The notes below the pieces were generated by a model that ran no database searches, was not told the origin of the DNA, and saw only the letters and a program-made list of their open reading frames with translations. A program made the translations under genes and the position numbers. Of a stretch of 38,025 nucleotides of DNA, positions 8,629 through 16,162 are shown piece after piece; the stretch's first letter is position 1; each line of letters opens with the position of its first letter. The DNA is from an uncultured Eubacterium sp. (lineage in GTDB: Bacteria > Bacillota > Clostridia > Lachnospirales > Lachnospiraceae): contig CAJTMV010000038.1 in the NCBI GenBank assembly GCA_910577225.1, positions 1 through 38,025 on the forward strand, in the 5' to 3' direction.

Positions 8629-10137
8629 TTAATATCTCTTTATCTTTTTAGACGGCGTTTTGTCAAACTCTGTCTCGCGTACCTTCAGACTGTACACCTT
8701 TTTATGCGCAGGCGCTTCTTTATTATAATCGTCGATCAGCTCCTGCAGCGCAGCCTTCATATCTGAAATCTCTTTTTTCTGCGCATATTCATAATCCGGG
8801 AATATTTCGGCCTCGATCACGCCCTGTGCGTCACGAACCAGAATCTCCTGTACCAGACGGCTGGAGCCGATTTTATTTTCCAGCTCTTCCGGCGATACAT
8901 TTTCTCCGTTTTTCGTAATAATCAGATTTTTTAAGCGTCCGGTCAGATGAATATAGTTATCCTCGTCCACATAACCCAGATCGCCGGTACGCAGCCATCC
9001 ATCGGTCAGCGTTTCTTCTGTTTCCTTCGGCATCTTGTAATATCCCTGCATCACGCTGCTGCCGCGAACCCATAACTCCTTGTCGACCGTTTTGGCTTCA
9101 CAGTTTGGCATCAGCTTTCCTACGGTATCTTTACGGATATCCCAGCTTAAGTTCGTGCTGATTACCGGCGCGCATTCGGTCATGCCATAACCTTGTAAAA
9201 TCGTAATGCCGTACTTTTCAAACAAATCGATCAGCTCCGGATTCAGGTACGCGCCGCCGCTGCAAATCGTATGTAACTGATCGCCAAACACCTCTTTTTT
9301 CACAATAGCCGGCGGCAGTGCAGCGGCTTCTTCCAGCTTCTTTGCAAGTGTTTCGATCATAAGCGGTACCATCAGTATCATATTCGGCTCAAACAGTTTG
9401 ATATTTTTGGCCACACGAATCAGAGAATCGTTGATGCAGATAACGCTTCCTAAAGAAATTCCTTTTAAAATATCCATGCTGAGGCAATATGCGTGATGAA
9501 TCGGGAGCACAGACAATACGACCGTCCTTGCCGGAATCTTCATGTCCAGACAGGTTGCGTTTTCTGCCATATTTCTCTGGGTAAGCATAACGCCTTTGCT
9601 CTTTCCGGTTGTTCCGGAAGTGAACATAATGGTACAAAGCGCTTCCGGATTGGCCCAGTGATCGAAGCTGCCTGCATGTTCTTTGAGCAGCTGTGAAAAA
9701 GATAAGAGCGCATCCGTGCTTTCTTTTTGCTGCATGGAAATCACATATTTTAATTTTGGACAGCGTTCCCTGACAATCGCAATGACATCTTTACGCACTT
9801 CGTCCGCAACGAATACGGCAGCGTCCGCACGATCGATCAGTTCGCACATTTCTTCTGCAGGAAGCGATACGTCCAGGGGAACTGCCACACTACCGGAATT
9901 CACTGTGCCAAAATAAGCGACAATCCATTCATAAGAAGTCATACCTGTCATGGCAATATGACTGCCCTGTTCTCCGAGCGCCTTTAACACACAGGAAAAG
10001 CTCTCGCTGTCCTGCTTTAGCTGTGTATACGATTTTGCTTCTACCACATCTTTTTTTACCTTATAACGAATCGCATCATGTGTGCCAAATTCCTGCTCTG
10101 CATGCACGATAATCTCACGAATTGTATTGCAAACCAT
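8629..10137 (-). CDS. AMP-binding acyl/aryl-CoA or acyl-ACP ligase (stand-alone adenylation enzyme)
   Basis: This 502-residue member of the ANL superfamily activates a carboxylic acid with ATP and passes it to CoA or a carrier-protein thiol. Visible motifs are TSGTTGKSKG (residues 173-182, phosphate loop), YGMTECAP, the WLRTGDLGY aspartate motif, the GRLKNLIITKNGENVSPEE hinge and a C-terminal PSKKIKR bearing the catalytic lysine. It is last in the operon, 34 bp after the carrier-protein gene, which is its likely acceptor. Residues around GYGMTECAP look more like fatty-acid or aryl-acid ligases than amino-acid adenylation domains. A fatty acid is therefore the favoured substrate, by inference. 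Confidence 0.85.
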   Translation of the reverse strand: MVCNTIREIIVHAEQEFGTHDAIRYKVKKDVVEAKSYTQLKQDSESFSCVLKALGEQGSHIAMTGMTSYEWIVAYFGTVNSGSVAVPLDVSLPAEEMCELIDRADAAVFVADEVRKDVIAIVRERCPKLKYVISMQQKESTDALLSFSQLLKEHAGSFDHWANPEALCTIMFTSGTTGKSKGVMLTQRNMAENATCLDMKIPARTVVLSVLPIHHAYCLSMDILKGISLGSVICINDSLIRVAKNIKLFEPNMILMVPLMIETLAKKLEEAAALPPAIVKKEVFGDQLHTICSGGAYLNPELIDLFEKYGITILQGYGMTECAPVISTNLSWDIRKDTVGKLMPNCEAKTVDKELWVRGSSVMQGYYKMPKETEETLTDGWLRTGDLGYVDEDNYIHLTGRLKNLIITKNGENVSPEELENKIGSSRLVQEILVRDAQGVIEAEIFPDYEYAQKKEISDMKAALQELIDDYNKEAPAHKKVYSLKVRETEFDKTPSKKIKRY

Positions 10138-10171
10138 TTCGTCTCTTCCTCCTTTTCCGCTGTCAAAGCGC

Positions 10172-10399
10172 TTATGCTTTTAATTTCTCCAGATAATCGA
10201 CTGCTTCCTGCACGGTACGGATCTGTGCGGCTTCCTGCTGGTCGATCTCAATATCGAATTCATCTTCCAGCTCTCCAAGCATACTCATAAAGTCAAAAGA
10301 TGTAAATTTTAAATCTTCCATAAAACGTGACTCCGGCTTTACATCTGACGGATCGATTTCTACATAGTTGCTGATAATTTCCGTTAATTTTTCGAACAT
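10172..10399 (-). CDS. Stand-alone acyl/peptidyl carrier protein
   Basis: This 75-residue acidic four-helix carrier protein has T-S-F-D at residues 33-36, the equivalent of the canonical D-S-L-D. Ser34 is the expected phosphopantetheine attachment site. A second-helix MLGELEDEFDIEI follows, typical of the family. It would hold the acyl group loaded by the adjacent ligase and present it to the condensation enzyme. It lies between the two, 32 bp after the condensation gene and 34 bp before the ligase gene. Being free-standing and dedicated to this operon, it is unlikely to be the housekeeping fatty-acid AcpP. Confidence 0.9.
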   Translation of the reverse strand: MFEKLTEIISNYVEIDPSDVKPESRFMEDLKFTSFDFMSMLGELEDEFDIEIDQQEAAQIRTVQEAVDYLEKLKA

Positions 10400-10431
10400 T
10401 TCCGTTTCCTCTTTTCTTCTTGCGATGATCG

Positions 10432-11835
10432 CTATACTAATTTAATAATTTCTCCCACTGAAAGATTTGGATTTTCAGCGCCTTTAAACATAATCTTGCA
10501 AAGATAATAATACAGATATTCCAGCTGCTTTCTGCTGACCGCGTGTATCTGATGTTCAAAGTTAAAATCCAGTCCGTTATCTTCCGGACGATGCATAACC
10601 GTCAGATACATTCCCTGTGTCGTCGCTCCGTTCGAGTACCATTTCGTCTTATACCGAATCCCGCCCAGTTTCTCCAGTCCTTCATCCTGAAGCGTCATCG
10701 GCTGATAGGTTAATGCCATTGGCTCATAAGTCTGTCCCGGAGAATTTGGATACCGTTTGCTTCGGTAAGCAAAATAAGCGACCGGATCGTAGTTGGCATG
10801 ACGAAACATCTCATTCTGGCGGTCACGGATTTCATATATCGCATCCAGGAATGTACGGTCTTCGGAAATAATGGTACGGAATGGGAACGAATGGATTCGC
10901 GTGCCGCCCGATTTTTTCTCTCTTAACGTTGCCCGTCTTGCGATCGCCGTATTGATCGATACGTCGTCATTTCCGTTCATTTTCTGGTAATACGTCCGAA
11001 GTCCCATTAAAAGCAGACAGGTCAGCGATACATGATATTTTTCACAAAAATCCATCAGCCGTCTGGTTGGTTCTTCTTCGAGGTGGAACGTGTCAATATC
11101 AGCGTCCACGGAATCCGATACGTTTACCGCCGCGCGCAGATTTGGATTGCCTGACTTTTCCCGTTCCATCTCCAGTCTTCCTCTGCCGTCGATACCGTTG
11201 TAAATCGGCTCGGATTCTTCGATCAGCTTATGGAAAAAGGCTTCGTCTCTTTCCTTTGCCTTGCAGCCAGCCTCATAAGCCAGATCTTTCTGGATCTGCT
11301 CGATATAGGAATACATGTCCTTCGGATACGGTACGTCTTCATACATCCGGTTACTGTATAATTCGATAATATCTCTTAAAAAGCAGATTAACGACTGCGC
11401 ATCCATCATCCGGTGGTCTGACAACAGATAGACACCGCAAAAACCGTCCGGCGTCTTTATCATAACGACTCTGTTCATCGGAATATCTTCTTCTGCAAAC
11501 GGTACTCTTGTCCAGGCACGCATGGTCTGTTCCGCTTCTTCCATCGACTTTCCGGTAAAGTCCACAAATTCAATTTCACGCTCTTCTTTATCTACGATAT
11601 ACTGATACCATGTGCCGTCCTTGTCTGTGGTAAAACGCACACGCATGCATTCGCTTCGTTCGTATGCTTTATAGATGCACTCTCTTAACACATTCCAGTC
11701 CAGATCGACCTGAATCGTCAGGCTTGTTCCAATGTTAAGCACTTCTTTTTTCGGACAAAAATTCAGATAGAAAAAATGAAATTTTTGTGCGGCTGTCAGC
11801 GGATATACTTTATAACCTTTTCTTGTTTTCATCAT
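10432..11835 (-). CDS. Stand-alone NRPS-type condensation domain protein
   Basis: This 467-residue protein has the size and fold signature of a single condensation domain: N-terminal YPLTAAQKFHFF and the active-site region SDHRMMDAQS at residues 139-148. That is a variant of HHxxxDG in which the first His is Asp and the Gly is Ala, while the catalytic His141 and Asp145 remain. Such enzymes form an amide or ester between a carrier-bound acyl group and an amine or alcohol. The gene overlaps the hydrolase stop by four bases (ATGA) and has AAGGAG seven bases before its ATG. With the carrier and ligase genes it makes a split C-T-A assembly line without other modules. Confidence 0.8.
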   Translation of the reverse strand: MMKTRKGYKVYPLTAAQKFHFFYLNFCPKKEVLNIGTSLTIQVDLDWNVLRECIYKAYERSECMRVRFTTDKDGTWYQYIVDKEEREIEFVDFTGKSMEEAEQTMRAWTRVPFAEEDIPMNRVVMIKTPDGFCGVYLLSDHRMMDAQSLICFLRDIIELYSNRMYEDVPYPKDMYSYIEQIQKDLAYEAGCKAKERDEAFFHKLIEESEPIYNGIDGRGRLEMEREKSGNPNLRAAVNVSDSVDADIDTFHLEEEPTRRLMDFCEKYHVSLTCLLLMGLRTYYQKMNGNDDVSINTAIARRATLREKKSGGTRIHSFPFRTIISEDRTFLDAIYEIRDRQNEMFRHANYDPVAYFAYRSKRYPNSPGQTYEPMALTYQPMTLQDEGLEKLGGIRYKTKWYSNGATTQGMYLTVMHRPEDNGLDFNFEHQIHAVSRKQLEYLYYYLCKIMFKGAENPNLSVGEIIKLV

Positions 11836-12773
11836 TTTATAACTCCTTTTAAAAACTCCGTCATCGCCTGTTCATAAGCATCCATATCTTTGTAGTAGCT
11901 TTCTGCATGCGCGGCTCCCGGGATAATCAGTTTCGTGGTCTCAGACGCACAGTTTTCTTCGATCTCATCACACATGCTGCACGGAACAAACGTATCTGCG
12001 TCTCCATGAATCAGAAGAATCGGAACCTGCGCCTTTCGAACCTCTCTGGCCGCATTGCATTCGTCCAGACCGTATCCCGCTTTTTTCCGATTGACAGAGT
12101 CTGTAATCTGCATAATCGGAAATGCCGGCATATGATACATCGAGTGCAGCACATGGGTAAACACTTTTTTCGGCGATGTAAACGCGCAGTCAGAAATAAC
12201 GCCTTTCACCTGCGCAGGCAGATTCAGGCCGGTTGTCATCAGTACGGTCGACGCTCCCATAGAGATTCCATGCAAAAGAATCTGTACATCCTCTCCGCAC
12301 TGACGAATCACCCAGTCGATCCATGCGCACGCGTCGATCCGGTCCAGGCATCCAAAGCCGATGTATTCCCCTTCGCTGTCTCCATGCGCACGCTGATCTA
12401 CCTGCAGCATACTGTATCCACGTGTTAAATAGTATTCGGACAAGCCGCAAAAATCACTCATTGCCTGTCCCGTATACCCGTGAAAGCAAATGACCATCTT
12501 CGCTTCATCCTGCGGAAAATAAACGGCATGAAGCCGTAAACCGTCTCCGGACTTTTGATAAACATCTTCGTGCGGATATGCCAGCATACGTTCCTTACGC
12601 TCCTGAATGAGCGGCATATGCCGGTTCCAGTCTGTACCTGACATTTTTATCGTACGGCCCACGTCCGCCTTGCTTCGTTTCATTGTTCTGCGGTATAAAT
12701 AAGCGGATGCTCCCGCTTCTGCCGCTGCCAGCGCGCCGGCTGCAATCACTGTTCCTTTTAATAATTTCTTCAT
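11832..12773 (-). CDS. Alpha/beta hydrolase, membrane-anchored
   Basis: This 313-residue protein has a hydrophobic N-terminal anchor (about residues 5-24), then an alpha/beta hydrolase fold. The oxyanion region is HGYTG, the nucleophile elbow is GISMG (Ser), an HGDADTFVP loop carries the likely acid, and the catalytic His is in AAHAESYY. Homologues include YqkD/BAAT-like lipases and esterases. Its place in the operon suggests it releases, trims or hydrolyses the acyl product or an acyl precursor, possibly at the membrane. Start chosen at 12773 because GGAG lies five bases upstream; the longer frame adds six residues. It is 51 bp after the SCP2 gene. Confidence 0.8.
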   Translation of the reverse strand: MKKLLKGTVIAAGALAAAEAGASAYLYRRTMKRSKADVGRTIKMSGTDWNRHMPLIQERKERMLAYPHEDVYQKSGDGLRLHAVYFPQDEAKMVICFHGYTGQAMSDFCGLSEYYLTRGYSMLQVDQRAHGDSEGEYIGFGCLDRIDACAWIDWVIRQCGEDVQILLHGISMGASTVLMTTGLNLPAQVKGVISDCAFTSPKKVFTHVLHSMYHMPAFPIMQITDSVNRKKAGYGLDECNAAREVRKAQVPILLIHGDADTFVPCSMCDEIEENCASETTKLIIPGAAHAESYYKDMDAYEQAMTEFLKGVIK

Positions 12774-12824
12774 AATTCTCCGTTTCTGCAAATGATTCGC
12801 TTTTCAGACATATGCCCGTAGGAT

Positions 12825-13157
12825 CTATTTTCCTTTTTTGTCGATAAACTCTTTCAGACGCAGCGCTTTGCCAATATCGCCTTCCACCTTGAGCTTTTGC
12901 AGCGTAACTGCCAGTACCGGATCCAGCTTGCCAGAAGCGATATTCATAAATGTCTCCGCTTTACCGGTAAACATCGCGTCTCTGTCAAAGTATTCGTATG
13001 GTTCCACAAAAATAGCGCCGTCTTTTACTTCTACATAAAAAATGCCTTCCGCGTCTCCGATAATGTTAAACTGATAGGCAAGATGTTCGGTAATATCGCT
13101 TACGTCTGCCTCCATAAATTTCCCCTTGATCTCTGAAAAAAAATCTGCGTATGTCAT
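12825..13157 (-). CDS. SCP2 sterol-carrier-like lipid-binding protein
   Basis: This 110-residue protein matches the SCP2 fold: an amphipathic N-terminus, a central YVEVKDGAIFVEP sheet, then ETFMNIASGKLDPVLAV and KLKVEGDIGKALRLKEF. The last two are the conserved helix and GD-loop of the family. These domains bind fatty-acyl chains or other lipids in a hydrophobic tunnel. As first gene of the operon it may deliver the lipid substrate or hold the lipid product. The start at 13157 has GGAGGG eight bases upstream. A longer frame to 13265 would run across the promoter and operators and is rejected. Confidence 0.82.
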   Translation of the reverse strand: MTYADFFSEIKGKFMEADVSDITEHLAYQFNIIGDAEGIFYVEVKDGAIFVEPYEYFDRDAMFTGKAETFMNIASGKLDPVLAVTLQKLKVEGDIGKALRLKEFIDKKGK

Positions 13158-13202
13158 AGTAACAGCCCTCCATATTTTGGTTCGTTTATTTTTGTTGCAT
13201 TT

Positions 13203-13261
13203 TCGACTCTTGGTCGATTCATCTTTATAATTACAATAACACTTTTTCGACCGTTGGTCAA
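13203..13261 (-). promoter_or_regulatory. Operon promoter with two TetR-type operators
   Basis: Two copies of a near-palindrome TCGAC-N5-GTCRA occur at 13203-13217 and 13247-13261, 44 bp apart, between the divergent TetR gene and the biosynthetic operon. On the minus strand a -35 TTGACC lies within the upstream copy, with a -10-like TATTGT 17 bp on. One operator therefore covers the -35 and the other lies just past the transcript start. This arrangement fits repression of the operon by the adjacent TetR protein, probably relieved by a lipid or product ligand. Ligand and binding are inferred. Confidence 0.7.
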
Positions 13262-13415
13262 CCAAGAATTTTAGATAAATACGACAAAAAATATTTTATT
13301 TTCTGTGCACATTTTTACTAAAAACTATGTTATAATAATATGAAATTTATTTGCGGTTACCTGGATCAAAAGACATCAGAATAAAATAACTATTTATCAG
13401 GAAGGCGAAAAAGAT

Positions 13416-14030
13416 ATGCCAGATATTTCAAAATATGACCAGATACTCGATGCCCTTCAGACTTTAATGAGCAGCAAAAATATGCAGACCATTACGGTCA
13501 GCGAGATTGCACAGACAGCCGGCATCGGCAAAGGGAGCATTTATTATTATTTTTCCTCCAAGGAGGCCGTGTTAGAGGCGCTGATCGAGCGAAACTATAA
13601 AAAACCGCTGGCAACAGCCAAGGATCTTGCCACGCGGACCGACATCCCGCCGTTTACCCGTATGGCTATGATCTTACAGGCTTGCCGCAATTCTTCTATC
13701 GAATACCAGCGTCAGGACGCGGAGCCTGTTTCCATCAGCGCGAAGGAGCAGGCCTATCTGCACCATAAATATTTAAATTACCTGATCTGCGAATTGAAGC
13801 CGGAACTGACGGAGATTATTGAACAGGGAATAGCAAGCGGAGAAATTCATTTTGACTATCCTGCGGCACTGGCAGAAATCGTACTGATTGTACTAACCGT
13901 TAAGATCGGAAATTCTCTCCTGCCTTCCTCGCAGGAAAATATCGAAGAGACGATGCGTGCACTGATTTCGCTGCTGGAACGCGGCACTGAAAATCCGGAA
14001 GGGTCTTTAAATTTTTTACTGGCACTATAA
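13416..14030 (+). CDS. TetR-family regulator of the condensation/ligase operon
   Basis: This 204-residue protein has an N-terminal TetR helix-turn-helix (about residues 25-50, with VSEIAQTAGIGKGSIYYYF) and an all-helical C-terminal ligand domain with no close family signature I recognise. It is transcribed away from the SCP2-led operon, with two matching operators in the shared upstream region, so local control is likely. AGGAAGG lies about ten bases before the ATG. A TATAAT at 13331-13336 is a likely -10 without a good -35. The inducer may be a fatty acid or an acyl amine, by analogy with other lipid-responsive TetR proteins; this is inference. Confidence 0.85.
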   Translation: MPDISKYDQILDALQTLMSSKNMQTITVSEIAQTAGIGKGSIYYYFSSKEAVLEALIERNYKKPLATAKDLATRTDIPPFTRMAMILQACRNSSIEYQRQDAEPVSISAKEQAYLHHKYLNYLICELKPELTEIIEQGIASGEIHFDYPAALAEIVLIVLTVKIGNSLLPSSQENIEETMRALISLLERGTENPEGSLNFLLAL

Positions 14031-14032
14031 CA

Positions 14033-14076
14033 AACGGTTACCGTTCGAACCTTTTTCCGTTCGAACGGTAACCGTT
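14033..14076. terminator. 18-bp perfect hairpin between convergent tetR and cysK
   Basis: Positions 14033-14050 and 14059-14076 are exact inverted repeats around an eight-base loop. The hairpin begins two bases after the TetR stop codon and ends 47 bases before the cysteine synthase stop. Each arm is itself built of two small palindromes (AACGGTTACCGTT and GTTCGAAC). No clear T-run follows on either strand, so a bidirectional terminator is likely but not certain. Confidence 0.6.
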
Positions 14077-14123
14077 GCTGCATCTGCTCCTGTGATTCTT
14101 CTATCCGGATCGATCGTTCCACA

Positions 14124-15056
14124 TCAATCGTTTTGAAACAATGGCGTGGAAAAATAGCGTTCCGCTGTATCCGGCAAAATTGTCACGACCGTTTTGCCTT
14201 TTCCGAGCTTTTTCGCCAGTCCGATCGCGGCAGCGACGTTCGTGCCGCTGGATATTCCGCACATAATGCCTTCTTTGCTGGCAAGATCTTTGGATGTCTG
14301 AATCGCCTCTTCATCTGAGACAATGTAGATGTCTTCATAAATCTTCTGATTCAGTATGGCCGGAATGATACCGTCGCCGATTCCCATCTGCAGATGCGTC
14401 CCAATGGAACCGCCCGATAAAATAGCTGCGTCCTGCGGTTCTACCGCCCAGATTGTAATATCCGGATACTGCGCTTTTAGTACCTCTCCAATCCCTGTAA
14501 TCGTTCCGCCCGTACCGATACCAGAACAAAAGCCGTCGATCTGCCCTTCTACCTGTTCCAGTATCTCCACGCCGGTATGATATTTGTGTGCGATCGGATT
14601 GGCCGGGTTTTCAAACTGCTGCGGGACAAATACATTTGGATCTTCTTTTGCCATGCGCAGCGCTGTTTTCATGCATTCTTCAATACACGCGCCAATATTG
14701 CCCGCGTCATGAATCAGCACAAGCTCCGCCCCATAATGCTGCACCAGCTTTCTTCTCTCTTCACTGACCGAATCCGGCATAATAATTCTGGTCCGGTATC
14801 CTCTGACCGCTCCGATCAGCGCAAGGCCAATCCCCTGGTTGCCGCTCGTCGGCTCAACAATAATCGTATCTTTATGTATCTTTCCCTCTTTTTCCGCACG
14901 GGCAATCATCTGATAAGCGGTTCGGGTCTTAATCGATCCGCCGACATTTAATCCCTCAAATTTGACAAGCACCTGTGCACAATCCTCTGGAACCATCCGG
15001 TTGAGTCGGATCATTGGCGTGTGTCCCATTGCGTCTAATATATTTTCGTAGATCAT
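14124..15056 (-). CDS. cysK: Cysteine synthase (O-acetylserine sulfhydrylase), PLP enzyme
   Basis: This 310-residue fold-type II PLP enzyme converts O-acetylserine and sulfide to cysteine and acetate. Lys43 in GGSIKTR is the expected PLP Schiff-base lysine. TSGNQG (residues 70-75) is the substrate loop, with Gln in place of the usual Thr. GTGGT binds the cofactor phosphate and GISSGTN lies near the C-terminus. Length is normal for CysK. AAGAGGAAG lies just before the ATG. Reading upstream, TATAGT (plus 15095-15100) and TTTACG (plus 15118-15123) with a 17-bp spacer form a plausible promoter. No T-box or other leader was seen. The Thr-to-Gln change leaves some chance of a related beta-substituting enzyme. 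Confidence 0.85.
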   Translation of the reverse strand: MIYENILDAMGHTPMIRLNRMVPEDCAQVLVKFEGLNVGGSIKTRTAYQMIARAEKEGKIHKDTIIVEPTSGNQGIGLALIGAVRGYRTRIIMPDSVSEERRKLVQHYGAELVLIHDAGNIGACIEECMKTALRMAKEDPNVFVPQQFENPANPIAHKYHTGVEILEQVEGQIDGFCSGIGTGGTITGIGEVLKAQYPDITIWAVEPQDAAILSGGSIGTHLQMGIGDGIIPAILNQKIYEDIYIVSDEEAIQTSKDLASKEGIMCGISSGTNVAAAIGLAKKLGKGKTVVTILPDTAERYFSTPLFQND

Positions 15057-15246
15057 CGTCTTCCTCTTTCTAATCGCGTTTTTTATCGTTATCTACTATA
15101 ACACACTCTGGCGGATACGTAAATAAAGAATATGCGGTTATGGTACACAATCCAGCGATATTTCACTTTTAGGGATATGAAATTTTTGCCCTGTTAAAGT
15201 CCCTCCCCCCTCTGGACGTCTGCGCAGGCTCATATTTCATTTTAAC

Positions 15247-15275
15247 TTGTTTTTTTTGTGTTTCCGGCATATAAT
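15247..15275 (+). promoter_or_regulatory. Promoter of the metallophosphoesterase gene
   Basis: TTGTTT (15247-15252) and a perfect TATAAT (15270-15275) are separated by 17 bp, 34 bases before the start codon at 15310. The region before it (15130-15240) shows no recognisable riboswitch. Confidence 0.6.
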
Positions 15276-15309
15276 AAAATAACTTTATTTTCAGAAAGAA
15301 GGATCTGTT

Positions 15310-16137
15310 ATGTACCTGCTTTTCTTATTGCTGCTGATCTTTGGCTATTTTTCAAACAATTATCTCTGTGTCGCTGCTTACCGGCTGACCTGCCGCATAC
15401 CAGAGAAGAAGACGTCTTCTTCGTTGTCTGTCGTCCATATTTCCGATCTGCACAATAAAACCTTTGGTCATGATCAGTTTTGGCTGATCAAAAAGATCCG
15501 GGACCTGCATCCGGATCTGATCGTTGTTACGGGTGATCTGGTTGACGGCGCTCCTTATCGTCATGCGGCTGTTTTTCTGCAACAAGCGTCTCGCATCTGC
15601 CCGATTTATTTTGTCAGAGGAAATCACGAGTCTGCCGCGGGTAATTTTCCGTCTTTGAAAAAAGTACTCTCCCGCTATGGCGTGCGCGTGCTGAAAAATT
15701 GTTCCGCCGATTTTTGCAAAGATGGCTATACGTACCGGATTACCGGACTGGACGATCCCAGATTTCGCGGAAAGAATAAAAATTATACCGCTTTGCTGCA
15801 AAAAACGTTAAATCAGATGACCTGCCGGACAGAAGAACCACACGCGGACTACCAGATTCTGCTCACGCATCGTCCGGAACTGTTTTCTTTATATGCCAGC
15901 TACCCGTTTGACCTGGTCTTATGCGGGCATGCTCACGGCGGTCAGTTCCGTCTCCCGTTTACAGACGGACTCTATGCGCCGAATCAGGGGATTTTTCCAA
16001 AATACACCTCCGGAGCGCATACCCAAAACAGGACAACGGAAATTATCAGCCGGGGACTTGGAAACAGTTCCTTCCCTCTGCGTCTGTTTAATTGTCCGCA
16101 GATCGTACACATTCAAATCACAATCAACGGCAGATAA
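15310..16137 (+). CDS. YkuE/YaeI-type membrane-anchored metallophosphoesterase
   Basis: This 275-residue protein has an N-terminal membrane anchor (residues 2-24) followed by a calcineurin-like phosphoesterase domain. All metal-site motifs are present in order: SDLH (45-48), GDLVDG (75-80), GNHE (104-107), THRPE and GHAHGGQ. Related proteins hydrolyse phosphodiesters or act on lipid-linked phosphates at the cell surface; YkuE of Bacillus is wall-targeted. The actual substrate cannot be named. AAGAAGG precedes the ATG at 15310. The gene is transcribed alone and convergent with the hydrolase-rhodanese gene, only 25 bp away. A small CTGCG-TTTA-CGCAG hairpin (16144-16157) sits in that gap. Confidence 0.85.
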   Translation: MYLLFLLLLIFGYFSNNYLCVAAYRLTCRIPEKKTSSSLSVVHISDLHNKTFGHDQFWLIKKIRDLHPDLIVVTGDLVDGAPYRHAAVFLQQASRICPIYFVRGNHESAAGNFPSLKKVLSRYGVRVLKNCSADFCKDGYTYRITGLDDPRFRGKNKNYTALLQKTLNQMTCRTEEPHADYQILLTHRPELFSLYASYPFDLVLCGHAHGGQFRLPFTDGLYAPNQGIFPKYTSGAHTQNRTTEIISRGLGNSSFPLRLFNCPQIVHIQITINGR

Positions 16138-16162
16138 CGATCGCTGCGTTTACGCAGACCGT

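Noticed and set aside
12825..13265. 146-codon version of the SCP2 gene
   Set aside because: The first 36 codons translate the promoter and operators, and the ATG at 13157 has a strong ribosome site.
15057..15309. T-box or other riboswitch before cysK or the phosphoesterase gene
   Set aside because: No specifier-loop or antiterminator pattern was seen; only simple promoters.
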